DNA from: Petunia secreta
Lineage: Eukaryota > Streptophyta > Magnoliopsida > Solanales > Solanaceae
Length of the DNA: 64,000 nt
NCBI GenBank assembly: GCA_029990175.1
Contig: JARKIP010000051.1
Location: forward strand, 3,054,501 to 3,118,500
Direction of reading: 5' to 3'
Shown here: piece by piece, positions 36,599 to 47,793 of the stretch
Layout of the letters: each line of letters begins with the position of its first letter
Position numbering within the stretch: the first letter of the stretch is position 1
Program-made: the position numbers and the translations under genes
The notes under the pieces: model-generated
The model's input: only the letters and a program-made list of their open reading frames with translations
What the model was told of the DNA's origin: nothing
The model's database searches: none

Positions 36599-37349
36599 AG
36601 TACTACTTATAGCAACTATATTTCCTCTTGTCCAGTGGCCACGTGATACCTGTTTTGCTCAATCTGAATCCCAAATATATCCACTTAATTTGGTGCTGGG
36701 CTGCTTCTTCCAGAGGCTCCTATGCAATATTTCATCAATTCAACTATTCCAAGGAAATCACTAGAGTCTCACTAGCCTAAAATTAGAGTATCGTTGGTAG
36801 TTCAAAACCAACCAATTTCTGTATGTAACATAGTTTCCTGTTGGATTGGAGATATGCAAATAGTGGATAACATTGTAATTTAACCAACAAGGTATATCCT
36901 TATAATTAGTTTAACTAATACATTTTTGTCAAGTAAATGAATAGATGAGAAACAAGATAACCCAAGAAGAGGCTATTTTCTACTTCATTAGTAAGCGAAT
37001 ATTTTTTTGTATATATGTTTTAGACGTACTGCTTAAAGCCTTAAACTTAACACCTAGGGATCATTCAAAAGGCCTCCTCAACTAGAAAACACTTCATGCT
37101 CATAAGGTCAATGAACATGAGACGTGGAGAATCTATAACCACCATTTTTGTGAAAATTTGTGGAAAAAGCATCCCTAAGGTGATCATTCAAGTGCTTTTT
37201 AGGAGGACCCTTTCTACATATCTCCAATTTATTCTGCAATGCTTAAATTTATATTGACACATTAAAATGTTACACTAATTTAAAAGGTATATGTCGTTGC
37301 TAGGACCAAATGAAATGGCAGAGTTTAAATTTGGTAAACCACTTTTCTA

Positions 37350-37624
37350 CTCCCTCCGTCCCAATTTATGTGGCACCATTTCCTTTTTTGTTTGTCCCAA
37401 AATAAGTGGCACCTTTCTTTATTTGGCAACTATTTAATGCATCATCTCTATTTTACCCTTGCTGGACCCTACCTACTTTTAAACCTACCAACAACACTTT
37501 TATTACTGAAATCTTCTCTCTCTTACTTTTTCAAGGGCAAAATCGATATTTTTAAAGGTCAACCTCTATTTTTTTAAACTCCGTGCTCGGTCAAATAGTG
37601 CCACATAAATTGGGACGGAGGGAG
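37350..37624. mobile_element. Stowaway-type MITE, complete
   Basis: The terminal inverted repeat CTCCCTCCGTCCCAATTTAT is perfect at both ends, with TA duplications at 37348-37349 and 37625-37626. 275 bases, no coding capacity. The interior matches the element at 9973-10263. Confidence 0.95.
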
Positions 37625-38238
37625 TACAAGTTTTTTCTTTCCGTATGAGGCTGCACTTTGAGCCCCAAACTTCCGCAGAAGCTGGCGACTGGCGATTGGC
37701 AACATTTTAAGAGAAGGCCCGTTCAAACTCACTTCCCCTGGTAAAGTGAAACTCAACTTTTCAATCAATCATTACATTAGTTGACAAAAGTACTTGGGCC
37801 TGTCCAGGGCAGCCAAGGAAGTAGTAAGAGAGAATGAAGTCATTGGACCAGTCTTTATCAAGTTGTAAGATATGTTTTCCTATCGGCATATTAGAAGCTC
37901 CTTACTTCTTTTTTGCTGATAACCAAGAAACCCCAAGGATCAGTTGCACGTGGTTCTGAGCTCGGTGGATAATGGTCTGCTCCTTAACCTTTCTCCACTT
38001 AAGTATCAAATTGTTAAACTAGTGACATGCGCCTAATCCGGACATAACAAGCTAAGTTCTCACCACTATACAAAGTCCTGGACGAAGGCTTTAACTTTAT
38101 TATCTGATAACAAGATTTAAACATTAACCTAAATTTTAGCTTCAACGATTTTATCATCATCAAAATCCACAAGTGCAGGAAAGTTACCCCAAATTGCAAT
38201 TTTATGACACTGAAGACATAATTTTTTTCAATTTCATA

Positions 38239-38478
38239 CTCACTCGGCTCCACTTTATGTGTTATAGTTTGACTCGACACGAAATTTAAGAAATAAAGAA
38301 AAATTTTTGAAACTTGTGATCTAAAATAAGACATAAATATTTGTGTGGTTGTAAATCATTTCATTAATGGCAAAACTGTAATTTTAAAATTAAATTGTTA
38401 TCAAAATTAGAATGCTGGCATTCTTTTCTGAACAGACTAATAAGAAAAAAACGGTTACACAAATTGGAATAGAGGGAG
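38239..38478. mobile_element. Stowaway-like MITE, diverged
   Basis: TA-flanked; ends CTCACTCGGCTCCACTTTAT and (reversed) CTCCCTCTATTCCAATTTGT. Confidence 0.75.
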
Positions 38479-38763
38479 TACAAGACAAGAATAAAGTCAC
38501 TCAAATAGTAAAAAAAAAAAAAATCCATAAAGTCTCAGGTTCAAATCGAAGACGAGTCAAATAACACTAGGTGAGATCTTCATATCCGTTTAAGCCTCAG
38601 TGAACAGAGTTATCTAAATAGGTAATAGTGAAATTAGTCAAGGTATAAGCGAGTTGGCCTAGACACCACGCTATTAAAAAAATATTGCAAATAATAAAAG
38701 ACAATGTTACTAAACGGTGGGGCCCACATAGCAAATCAAGTATACTTATTTAAGTGTATCTTT

Positions 38764-39825
38764 GGGTGAAAATCATTTACACCCCTGAAGTTTGGTTTAA
38801 AAATCAAACTCTCCCCTCAAATATCAATAATAATCATTCTCCCCTCTTTATCTCAATGAACTTTCAAAAATCCCTACTTTACCCTCTAAATTATCAAGCC
38901 TTTTAAATTTTTTTTCATTAATATCATGATATATATTATTCTATGTTATACCTATATAACAAAAAATATTATAATTAAAATAAAAACAGAGTGAATGATA
39001 ATCAAAATATTTTAAAAATATAAGTTAAAAATTTCATAAATAAAATAAATGAGAAGAATAAATTGTAGAAAAAAATTTACTTGTATTAGTACTTTACTAA
39101 TAAAAATCAGAACTCATAAACAATAAAAAGTAAAATTATAATGCATGAATTACTAGAAAAAATATTGAGGATATCAATATATTTTATAAAAATTCAATAT
39201 AATTATCAATTTATCTTTAATGAATTTTAAATGATAATGTAGATTATATTTTATTGCACAGAAAGACTCACATGGTGGGTTACGGTGCACCGGTACTCGC
39301 CAACTCGGTCAAATTTTTTTATTTATGTGTTGATTTTTTTAGGTGCATTGGCCGAGTTTGCTTGCAATACTTGCATTTTTTCTTAGATTCCGCGGCTACA
39401 TTTTGGATTGCTCTCTTCTTTATTTTATTTTATTTTTATTTTTATTCCTGCATTATAATAGTGGCACCCGTAACTTTAAGTTACTGTGTGCGCCTTTGTT
39501 TCATCGATGATAACTAAAACTCAAAAATCTGTATACATGATAGAGAATGAGGATGAATGTATTTTGTGGCACATTCAAAATTAAACATATTGATAATATT
39601 ATTGAACATAAATTACTATAATAAGCTACATATTATTTAAATTATATATAAAATATTTTGATTAAAAAACTTATATAAAAATATATCACATAAATGGGAG
39701 ATTGAAAATACCAAGGATAAAATAGACATTTTATATGATAAGCTGGGAGAATGATTATTTTTATAGTTGAGGGGGGAGTTTGATTTTTAAGACAAAGTTG
39801 AGTGGGTCAAAATAATTTTCACCCC
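38764..39825. mobile_element. Mutator-like non-autonomous element with long inverted ends
   Basis: The first ~90 bases (GGGTGAAAATCATTTACACC...TTAAAAATCAAACTC...AATAATCATTCTCCC) recur inverted at 39730-39825. The flanks TGTATCTTT (38755-38763) and TCTATCTTT (39826-39834) are a 9-bp duplication with one mismatch. The interior is AT-rich with no transposase. Confidence 0.75.
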
Positions 39826-39834
39826 TCTATCTTT

Positions 39835-40689
39835 TAGTCAATCCAAAAAATATTGTCTTTTTCTATATTTGGTAACTCTTTAATTTTAAAATCTGTTTTG
39901 GACCATAAGATTTAAAAGCACTGTCGAATTTTTAATTCAAAATTAAATAATTTAATGTCTTATTTATTTTATTAAACGTAAAATCTAGACACTTGAAATG
40001 GGACGGAGAAGGGAGTATGATTTTAGGGGGAATAGAAATTACTGGAAGCTCCATTTTCCGATGAATTTGTTTGTGGTTTCAGAGCTTTGTTATATTGTTA
40101 AAATGGTTTAATGCTAATGTGGGTTGGCGGGAGAAATTCTTTTTGGCCTTATTTTTAGTGATGATTTTTGATTGCATACTTATAGTCAAACATATACGGA
40201 TTTTATATATGCTAATATTAGGGGTGTTAATGGTTTTTCAAAAACCAACAAAATCGACCAAATCGAACTGCACTAATCGAAATTTAGGTTCTTTAATAGA
40301 AAATCGTATGTTCTTATGCAAAGTCATAACCACACCGATTATTAAGTTAAATTTTTTTAATTTATAAAAAGAAATTGAAAACTACAGAACCGAACCGGAT
40401 AAATTTATATACATAAAATATACTTTACATATGAAACTTATATGTATGACTATATATACTTTAATTAATTTTAAAATCAACAAAGTATAATTTTTTTAGC
40501 CATGAATCCTTGGGGTGAAACTAGTAATGCAAAACATTTCAATCTACTTTAATACTAGAACAATTACTACTACTAAAAGTTTAAACTGACATGTTTCAAT
40601 AGTGTAGTACTTTCGCTATTTTTAAACTCTAAATTGTTTAAAATCTAGTTCCTACATAAGTGACAAAATGTATTCTAAAAGGTCTGGGA
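39835..40689. other. Spacer with transposon fragments, no gene seen
   Basis: Contains a decayed Stowaway-like end (GGGACGGAGAAGGGAG-TA at about 40000-40017) and a hAT-like terminus with AAAACCAACAAAATCGACC (about 40225). Confidence 0.5.
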
Positions 40690-41065
40690 CTTTGAAATAA
40701 CCACCTCCGAATAAGTCCCAGTATTTTATATTGGAATCACTTAAATACCAATCCCAATATAAAATACTGGGACTTTGAAAGTCTTTTATACTGGGACTTT
40801 ATATATATAAAGCACCAGGGGGACTATAAACATGAATCCCATTATAAAATATTAAGACTTTGAACAGTATAAAAATTTGAGACTAGCGCGGATTGTTTGC
40901 CAATGCTAATAGAGTGTATGCGCGCGCATTGGCTATTGCTCAATTTTTGAAATGGTGAATAATTTTTATTTAGCGCGTCCAAAAATGACTACGCCTCAAA
41001 ATCACACGGAATCTTCTAGCCCAAAATGGCTCCTCATAGCTAGAAACGTTCACCAGATAGCCCTT
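40690..41065. repeat. Dispersed repeat, inverted relative to 32985-33260
   Basis: Blocks of ATACTGGGACTTTGAA, then CCAATGCTAATAGAGTGTAT-GCGCGCGC and GCGCGTCCAAAAATGACTACG are the reverse complement of the order seen in intron 1 of the second cystatin-like copy. Confidence 0.7.
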
Positions 41066-41705
41066 TAGCGCGGTACGCTTTAAGTTTTGTCCACATTTTA
41101 TAAATTTTGGGAAAACTAGTCCATCTGCTCAAGTAATGATGGACATGTAAGTTCATATAAACTGTGAATTGTGATGATTTTCTTAATAGGCATGCAAAAG
41201 ATGAAAGTGACAACTAAAATGGGACAGAGAAAGTACTTATAAATGTTAATATTGGTCCCAAGGTGAACATATAAATTTTTAACGGATCCGTCGAAACTGG
41301 TGATAAGATTTTAAAACTGTTAACGCATCAATTAAAACTTAAATTTGGAGTTATTCTGTCAAAAATTTAAAAAATGGGAGTAAAACCTAAACAACACGGA
41401 AAGAGCTTATCCGTGCAAATCACCCCGTTATAGCCGGTATATTTGGTAGTTCTTGACCAACTCTAAATATTGAATAAATCTCAACTCACTGCTTATATAT
41501 TATTTTGGGTTGGATTTGGTTGAACAATTTAAATGGTGCCATAAAAGGGGGAATAGTAAAAATTTTCTCTTTCTTAGTTGAAGGTCCTGAATTGAACTTC
41601 AAGAATGAAATTGTCATTGGTAGCGAGTCCTAGAACCCCATATAATTGGAGTTATCCTTAGAAACCAAATGCTTGACCAAAAACATACTAATGAAATATT
41701 ATATA

Positions 41706-41911
41706 CTCCATTAGTTTTACTTTATGTGACACAGTTCCGAGTACGAGGGTTAAAGTTTTAATTTTTGACCGTAAATATTGATAAAAAGTAGTATAAGTTA
41801 TATTAATTTATAATTCAAAATATTTATAAAATATATAAGAAAAATATGGTCAAAAAATCGCTTCGTTAATTCCCCAAATAGTAAGTGTGTCACATAAATT
41901 GGGATGGATGG
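41706..41911. mobile_element. Stowaway-like MITE
   Basis: Ends CTCCATTAGTTTTACTTTAT and (reversed) CCATCCATCCCAATTTATGT are inverted repeats flanked by TA on both sides. Confidence 0.7.
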
Positions 41912-42141
41912 TATAGTACAATACAAAGTTCTGTAACTTATTAGTGTTCTGCTAAGGTATACATGGTCTAACAAGTAATACTAATAACAATTGTTAACTT
42001 AAACATTTACACTAATTTCACAAATTCCTCAAATTCAATTCTCCCATCTCCATTTTCATCAAAAGCCATAATCATCTTCTTACAATTATCCAAACTTGCA
42101 TCTTTTTCTAATCCCAAAGCTAACAAAACTCTCTGCAATTC

Positions 42142-42880
42142 TGATGAGAATCAAACGCGGAAAAAGAAAAAGATAAAGAACGAGACGTAACTCGATCTCT
42201 AATCCCAAGTAGCAACGGAGAACTTGTTCCGATACACCCCGGGAGAAGGACAAGAACACCTACGCTATGCAACTACCCTCGAGCTAACGCGAGCACGCAA
42301 GTAGAATGGTCGGAGAGGAAGAGTATTCATCTAGATCCGCTAGAAGACATACAAGTCCAAGATCAAAGGGTTTCATTCATTACCAAGAGCCATGCTCATG
42401 TTCAATGTTCAACATTCATCAATATCAATAATAAGCTAATGTGTAAAATAAGCTAGGCTTGGGTATTTATAGTGTTTTCCCAAGCTTACACAAAGACTTA
42501 ATTACCCTTACTAATAAGGTTCACCAAATAAGCCACGTAGGGCAAAACAGTCAAAGAAACATAAATTCAGTAGCTAGGAGGGGCGCCTGGGGCTGGGAGG
42601 GGCGCCTGGAATATGCTGAAGCCAGGCGGGGCGCCTGGATCTAGGCGGGGCGCCTGGGCCTTAGGCAGTGAGCTCCCTAGGCGGGGCGCCTGGGGTAGGC
42701 GGGGCGCCTAGCTCTGCTGGGTTCTCTTCCTCCTTAGGCGTGAGGCCTAGCTTGAGCACCCGGAACGGCTTCCAATCGCTTCCTTCTTCAAGGCCCTTCC
42801 TCACCAAGTGTATGTGCACTCCTTGGATCTCCTTAGCTTGACTACGTGTGAATGGTCTTGAGGGGGTTTGGGTCTCATCA
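42142..42880 (-). repeat. 3' LTR of the Ty3/gypsy element
   Basis: 739 bases. It contains the last 73 codons (stop included) of gag-pol in U3, a GGCGCC motif array and a TATA box (42464-42471 on the plus strand). Confidence 0.97.
42578..42710. repeat. AGGCGGGGCGCCT motif array in the 3' LTR
   Basis: Six copies of a (A/G)GG(C/A)GGGGCGCCTG-like motif containing the palindrome GGCGCC. The 5' LTR copy of this array has two more motifs (48 bases). Confidence 0.9.
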
Positions 42881-45800
42881 TCCTCCCCTTCTTGAGAAGA
42901 TTTCGTCCTCGAAATTGAGGCATCATCACCCACGACCGCATCATCACCTACATCCAAAGGAACCAAGTCACAAACATTAAAAGTATTAGAAACTTGATAC
43001 TCACTTGGCAAGTCGACCACATAGGCGTTGTTGTTTATCTTTGAAAGCACTTGGAATGGGCCATCGCCACGGGGTGCTAACTTCCCTTTTCTAAGGTTTG
43101 GAAACCTTTCTTTCCGGAAGTGCACCCACACATAGTCTCCCTTCTTGAGTTCCACCTTCTCGCGTCCTTTGTTTTTCTTGGAAGCAACCTTAGCATAGGC
43201 TTCCTCCAAGTTCTTCTTTGCCTTTGCATGGAGTTCCATCATTGCTTTTGCTCTAGCTTTTCCTTCAAAATTAACAACCATTTCCCTTGGCAAAGGGGTT
43301 AGATCAAGGGGAATCAAGGGGTTAAAACCATAAACACACTCGAATGGAGTCATGCCAATCATTCTATGCACGGTTCGATTGTAGGCAAACTCCATAAGAG
43401 GTAAACGATCAATCCAAGTCCCGGCCTTACCTCGAGTCATGGCTCTAAGAAGAGCACCCAAGGTTCGGTTTACCACTTCCGTTTGCCCATCGGTTTGTGG
43501 GTGGTGGGACGTGGAGAACAAGAGCTTGGTGCCTAAAGCACCCCATAAACTTCGCCAAAAATGGCTTAGGAACTTAGTGTCCCTATCACTCACTATAGAT
43601 TGAGGCACACCATGTAACTTCAAAACATTTTCAACAAACAAGGAAGCTACATGTTGGGCATCATCGCATTTCTTGCATGGAATGAAATGAGCCATCTTTG
43701 AGAACCTATCCACAACAACATAAATGCTATCATGGCCTCCCCTAGTCCTAGGTAATCCCATCACAAAATCCATTGAGATATCCAACCAAGGACTAGTAGG
43801 TACGGGAAGAGGGGTATACAACCCATGGGGGAGGGCTTTGGATTTAGCACGCTTGCACTCAAGGCAATTGTTGCAAAACTTTTCCACTTGCACCCCCATC
43901 TTTGGCCAATGAAATTGTTCTTTAAGAATAGCCAAAGTCTTTCTTGTGCCAAAATGTCCCATGAGTCCTCCGCAATGTGCCTCTTGCACAAGCAACTCCC
44001 TCCAAGAGGACTCCGGAATGCACACTCTACCATTTTTGAAGATATAACCTTGAACCCATTGGTATTTTTCAACTCTCTCCCCCTTCTCTAGAGCGTCATG
44101 GACACTCTTTAGCTTTGGGTCATGAGCATACATCAATTTAATGCTCTCAAAACCCATGAGCTTAGAGGTGAGAGTGGTGGCTAGAGCAAACTTTCTCGAA
44201 AGCGCATCCGCCACTACATTGTCCTTCCCTTTCTTATATTGAATCACATAGGGAAAGGACTCAATAAATTCAACCCATTTGGCATGTCTCTTATTGAGCT
44301 TCTCTTGGCCTCTCAAATGCTTGAGTGACTCATGGTCACTCTTGATTACAAACTCACGAGGCCACAGATAGTGTTGCCAATGGACAAGGGCTCTCACAAG
44401 GGCATACAATTCCTTGTCATATGTCGAATAATTCAAGGAGGCCCCTTTCAACTTCTCACTAAAGTAGGCGATGGGTTTGCTATCTTGCATTAAAACACCA
44501 CCGATTCCCACCCCCGAGGCATCACATTCAACCTCAAATGCCTTTCCGAAGTCGGGCAATTGCAATAGAGGGGCGGTACTCAACCTACTTTTCAATTCAT
44601 GGAAGGCCTTCTCTTGAGGCTCTCCCCAAACAAACGGTTGGTCTTTCTTCACCAATTCGGTGAGTGGAGCGGCAATGGAGCTAAAGTCTCTCACAAATCG
44701 CCTATAAAAGCTTGCGAGACCATGAAAGCTCCTCACTTGAGTCACGGTAGTAGGAGTAGGCCAATCACGTATGGCCTCTACCTTAGACTCATCCACCTCC
44801 ACTCCTTGGGCACTCACAACAAACCCAAGAAAGACAACCTTATCCACACCAAAGGCACACTTTTTGAAATTAGCATAGAGCTTTTCGGCCCTCAAAGCAT
44901 CAAGCACTTGCCTAAGGTGGTCAACATGTTCATCCATTGTCTTACTATAGATCAAGATATCATCAAAATAGACAACAACAAACTTGTTGATAAAAGACTT
45001 CAAAACATGATTCATGAGTCGCATGAAAGTGCTAGGTGCGTTGGAAAGCCCGAAGGGCATTACCAACCATTCATAGAGACCAAATTTGGTCTTGAATGCG
45101 GTTTTCCATTCATCCCCGGGTTTCATCCGGATTTGATGGTAACCGGACCTAAGGTCGATTTTGGAAAAGACACACGACCCACTCAATTCATCCAACATAT
45201 CATCAAGCCGTGGAATAGGGTGACGGTACTTGACCGTTATCTTATTCACGGCTCGGCAATCAACGCACATTCTCCAAGTGCCGTCTTTCTTTGGGACAAG
45301 AATGACCGGTACGGCACAAGGACTCAAACTTTCCCTTACCAAGCCTTTGGAAAGCAAGTCATCAACTTGTTTTTGCAACTCCCTTGTATCCTCGGGATTG
45401 CTTCTATAGGCCGGCTTGTTCGGGATTTGAGAGCCCGGAATAAAGTCAATTTGATGTTCAATACCTCTCAAGGGAGGTAAGCCATCGGGCATCTCATCCG
45501 GGAACATGTCCCCAAAGTCTTCCAAGACATTTTTCAAAGCACTAGGCATAGGGCTAGAAGAAAAATCACAATTAGAGTTTAGGATCATACCTTTGTGCAC
45601 TAGGCATAGGAGAAACTTGGTGCCATCATTACCTTTCAAGAGCTCGCCCGGTTGCATCATGGCACACATGCCACCGGTAGATGAAGTAGGCGGGATTGCC
45701 AACATGCTTTTGGACAAAGGGCTAGTCTCAATGAGTGACTTAGCCTTTGCCACCTCCCTCAACTCCTTCATTTTCTTGTAGTCATCACTCACTTGCTTAG

Positions 45801-47793
45801 GAGTGAGAGGTTTAAGCACAAATCTCTTCCCTTCATGTTTGACCGTGTAAGTGTTGACACGACCATCATGCACCACTTGCCTATCGAATTGCCATGGCCT
45901 CCCTAAGAGTAGGTGGCATGCTTGCATAGGCACAACGTCAAACAAATGCTCATCAACATAACTACCCATTCTAAACTTGATCACGGCTTGTTTCATCACT
46001 TTAAGCTCCCCACATTCACTAAGCCATTGTAACCGGTAAGGTTTAGGATGCTTCATGGTAGTTAACTTCAATTGAGCCACTAGTGATTGACTCACTACAT
46101 TTGCACAACTTCCGGAATCAATTATCATAGAGCAAACAACATCTTTGACCCGGCACCTAGCATGGAAAAGATTTTCCCTTTGCAAGGTTTCACTATCTTC
46201 CACAATCATAGCTCCTAGGCTCCGTCTCACAACCAAGAAAGTATGAGGATCCTCATCCTCCATTGTATCATCAAGCAAATCATCTACCTCTACTCCCTCA
46301 TCTCCCTCTACTCCCTCTACTCCCTCATCCTCCGATTCACTCTCTTTTTCATATGCATCATTGCCAACAACAATCATGGTCCTCTTTGTAGGACATTCCC
46401 TAGCGAAGTGACCATACCCCTTGCACTTGTGGCATTGTATTGAAGAAGAAGTAGGAGCATGTAGTTGAGTTTTAGAGTTACCTCCCACATTAGGTGTGTT
46501 CTTCTCATACGGCTTTTTCACATCCTTGGTAGCATTTGCACCACTTGTTCCACTCGCACTTGGGAACCTTGCATTTGTGGTAGGAGGCTTCCAATCTTTT
46601 GGTTTGCTTGTTGGAGTAGGAGTGCTACTCTTGTAGCGGAGAGATTTCTCCTCCTTGAGCCATTTCTCGGCCTCATCCGCATCTTCACATAGCTTGTAAT
46701 GATCATCATATTTGTGGAACTTCAATTGTGAAGCTATGTCTCGGTTCAAGCCCCCTTTGAAACGGATCATGGCCGTCTCATTGTCTTCATCATCTAAGTC
46801 AAGGATCATTCGGATTTGCTCAAATTCATTGAAGTATTCACCAACCGATTTGGAACCTTGCTTCAAGTCATATAGACGCCTTTGTTGTTCAACCCGGTAT
46901 TGGTTGGTCAAGTACTTCTCATCCATCACACGGATTAACTCTTCCCAAGTAAGATTAATAGCCATACCCGTCCTTCTTCTATTTCTCTTCACCGACTCCC
47001 ACCAAGTAGAAGCAAAAGATTCAAAGGAGGATATTGCATACTTGGTCTTCTTCACATCGGGCATATCATTGGTGTCAAAGATACGCTCCATACCCAATTT
47101 CCAACCAATGTACTCCACCGGGTCACTACTTCCTTTGAAAAAAGGAATAGTGAGCTTCACACTATTAAGATTGTTGTTGTTATCACGACCCCCTTGGAAT
47201 GGCTCCGGTTGGCCCCCATAGTGATCATCATAAGCAACATAGTCCCTTCTAACATTCCTTCCTCCATATCCTAAGGGTGGCCCTCGACCTCGGCCTCTAC
47301 CCCGATCCACATTTCGACCCCAATTCATAGCTCGCCTTGGTTGAAAGTGATCATCAAACCCATACTCATTGTCACCATAATCAACTTCCTCCCCTTCTTG
47401 AGCCTCAACAACTTGCTCAAGAGGTTGCACATTTCGGACGGGTCTTGGTAGTGGAAAGTTTCTTGGAGGATTGTCTAAGATACGGGGAATGCCCGTTCGT
47501 TCAACTCTCTCTCGGTCCTCCTTTACCCGTTGTTGATTGAGCAATTCAACAACTTGCTCCGGGGTAAAAGTAGGACTACTTGAGCCTTCACCGGTCTCAA
47601 TTTGGACACTCGGGGTCCCCTTTTCAATTGGGACACTCGGGGTCCCATGTTCTCCTTGGGTACTTGAAGCACCCTTTTCAAGTAACTCAATCCGTTGAGT
47701 CATAACATCCATCTTGGCAAGAAGGCTAGCCAATGCCTCCTTGATGAAATCTTGACCTTCGTTGGCCATTGTACCTACAAACAAAGAAAACAA
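42661..47793 (-). CDS. Ty3/gypsy gag-pol polyprotein (1,710 aa)
   Basis: One uninterrupted frame. Gag core is about 210-385 (TWWESVK, YLTNQYR) with a CX2CX4HX4C knuckle at 454-467. Aspartic protease DSG is at 559-561. Reverse transcriptase is about 800-1000 with YFDDIL at 942-947. RNase H starts near 1091 (ECDASG). Integrase has an HHCC region at 1273-1313 and catalytic Asp1342, Asp1403 and Glu1439. A GPF module is near 1577. The last 72 residues are encoded beyond the polypurine tract, inside U3 of the 3' LTR. The start could be the first Met or Met9 (MANEGQ). All catalytic residues I can see are present, so the element may be autonomous. Confidence 0.95.
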   Translation of the reverse strand: MFSLFVGTMANEGQDFIKEALASLLAKMDVMTQRIELLEKGASSTQGEHGTPSVPIEKGTPSVQIETGEGSSSPTFTPEQVVELLNQQRVKEDRERVERTGIPRILDNPPRNFPLPRPVRNVQPLEQVVEAQEGEEVDYGDNEYGFDDHFQPRRAMNWGRNVDRGRGRGRGPPLGYGGRNVRRDYVAYDDHYGGQPEPFQGGRDNNNNLNSVKLTIPFFKGSSDPVEYIGWKLGMERIFDTNDMPDVKKTKYAISSFESFASTWWESVKRNRRRTGMAINLTWEELIRVMDEKYLTNQYRVEQQRRLYDLKQGSKSVGEYFNEFEQIRMILDLDDEDNETAMIRFKGGLNRDIASQLKFHKYDDHYKLCEDADEAEKWLKEEKSLRYKSSTPTPTSKPKDWKPPTTNARFPSASGTSGANATKDVKKPYEKNTPNVGGNSKTQLHAPTSSSIQCHKCKGYGHFARECPTKRTMIVVGNDAYEKESESEDEGVEGVEGDEGVEVDDLLDDTMEDEDPHTFLVVRRSLGAMIVEDSETLQRENLFHARCRVKDVVCSMIIDSGSCANVVSQSLVAQLKLTTMKHPKPYRLQWLSECGELKVMKQAVIKFRMGSYVDEHLFDVVPMQACHLLLGRPWQFDRQVVHDGRVNTYTVKHEGKRFVLKPLTPKQVSDDYKKMKELREVAKAKSLIETSPLSKSMLAIPPTSSTGGMCAMMQPGELLKGNDGTKFLLCLVHKGMILNSNCDFSSSPMPSALKNVLEDFGDMFPDEMPDGLPPLRGIEHQIDFIPGSQIPNKPAYRSNPEDTRELQKQVDDLLSKGLVRESLSPCAVPVILVPKKDGTWRMCVDCRAVNKITVKYRHPIPRLDDMLDELSGSCVFSKIDLRSGYHQIRMKPGDEWKTAFKTKFGLYEWLVMPFGLSNAPSTFMRLMNHVLKSFINKFVVVYFDDILIYSKTMDEHVDHLRQVLDALRAEKLYANFKKCAFGVDKVVFLGFVVSAQGVEVDESKVEAIRDWPTPTTVTQVRSFHGLASFYRRFVRDFSSIAAPLTELVKKDQPFVWGEPQEKAFHELKSRLSTAPLLQLPDFGKAFEVECDASGVGIGGVLMQDSKPIAYFSEKLKGASLNYSTYDKELYALVRALVHWQHYLWPREFVIKSDHESLKHLRGQEKLNKRHAKWVEFIESFPYVIQYKKGKDNVVADALSRKFALATTLTSKLMGFESIKLMYAHDPKLKSVHDALEKGERVEKYQWVQGYIFKNGRVCIPESSWRELLVQEAHCGGLMGHFGTRKTLAILKEQFHWPKMGVQVEKFCNNCLECKRAKSKALPHGLYTPLPVPTSPWLDISMDFVMGLPRTRGGHDSIYVVVDRFSKMAHFIPCKKCDDAQHVASLFVENVLKLHGVPQSIVSDRDTKFLSHFWRSLWGALGTKLLFSTSHHPQTDGQTEVVNRTLGALLRAMTRGKAGTWIDRLPLMEFAYNRTVHRMIGMTPFECVYGFNPLIPLDLTPLPREMVVNFEGKARAKAMMELHAKAKKNLEEAYAKVASKKNKGREKVELKKGDYVWVHFRKERFPNLRKGKLAPRGDGPFQVLSKINNNAYVVDLPSEYQVSNTFNVCDLVPLDVGDDAVVGDDASISRTKSSQEGEDDETQTPSRPFTRSQAKEIQGVHIHLVRKGLEEGSDWKPFRVLKLGLTPKEEENPAELGAPPTPGAPPRELTA
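42881..42895 (-). other. Polypurine tract of the Ty3/gypsy element
   Basis: Minus strand AAGAAGGGGAGGA directly before TGATGAGACC of the 3' LTR. It is also coding (SQEGEDD region). Confidence 0.85.

Noticed and set aside
42578..42710. Regular GC-rich palindromic repeats resembling CRISPR repeats
   Set aside because: Irregular spacing, inside a plant LTR and present in all three parts of the element; no cas genes, eukaryotic context.
44599..45480. 293-codon open frame on the plus strand
   Set aside because: It is exactly antisense to the reverse transcriptase part of the Ty3/gypsy gag-pol frame; no motif of its own.
46712..47221. 169-codon plus-strand frame
   Set aside because: Antisense shadow of the gag region.
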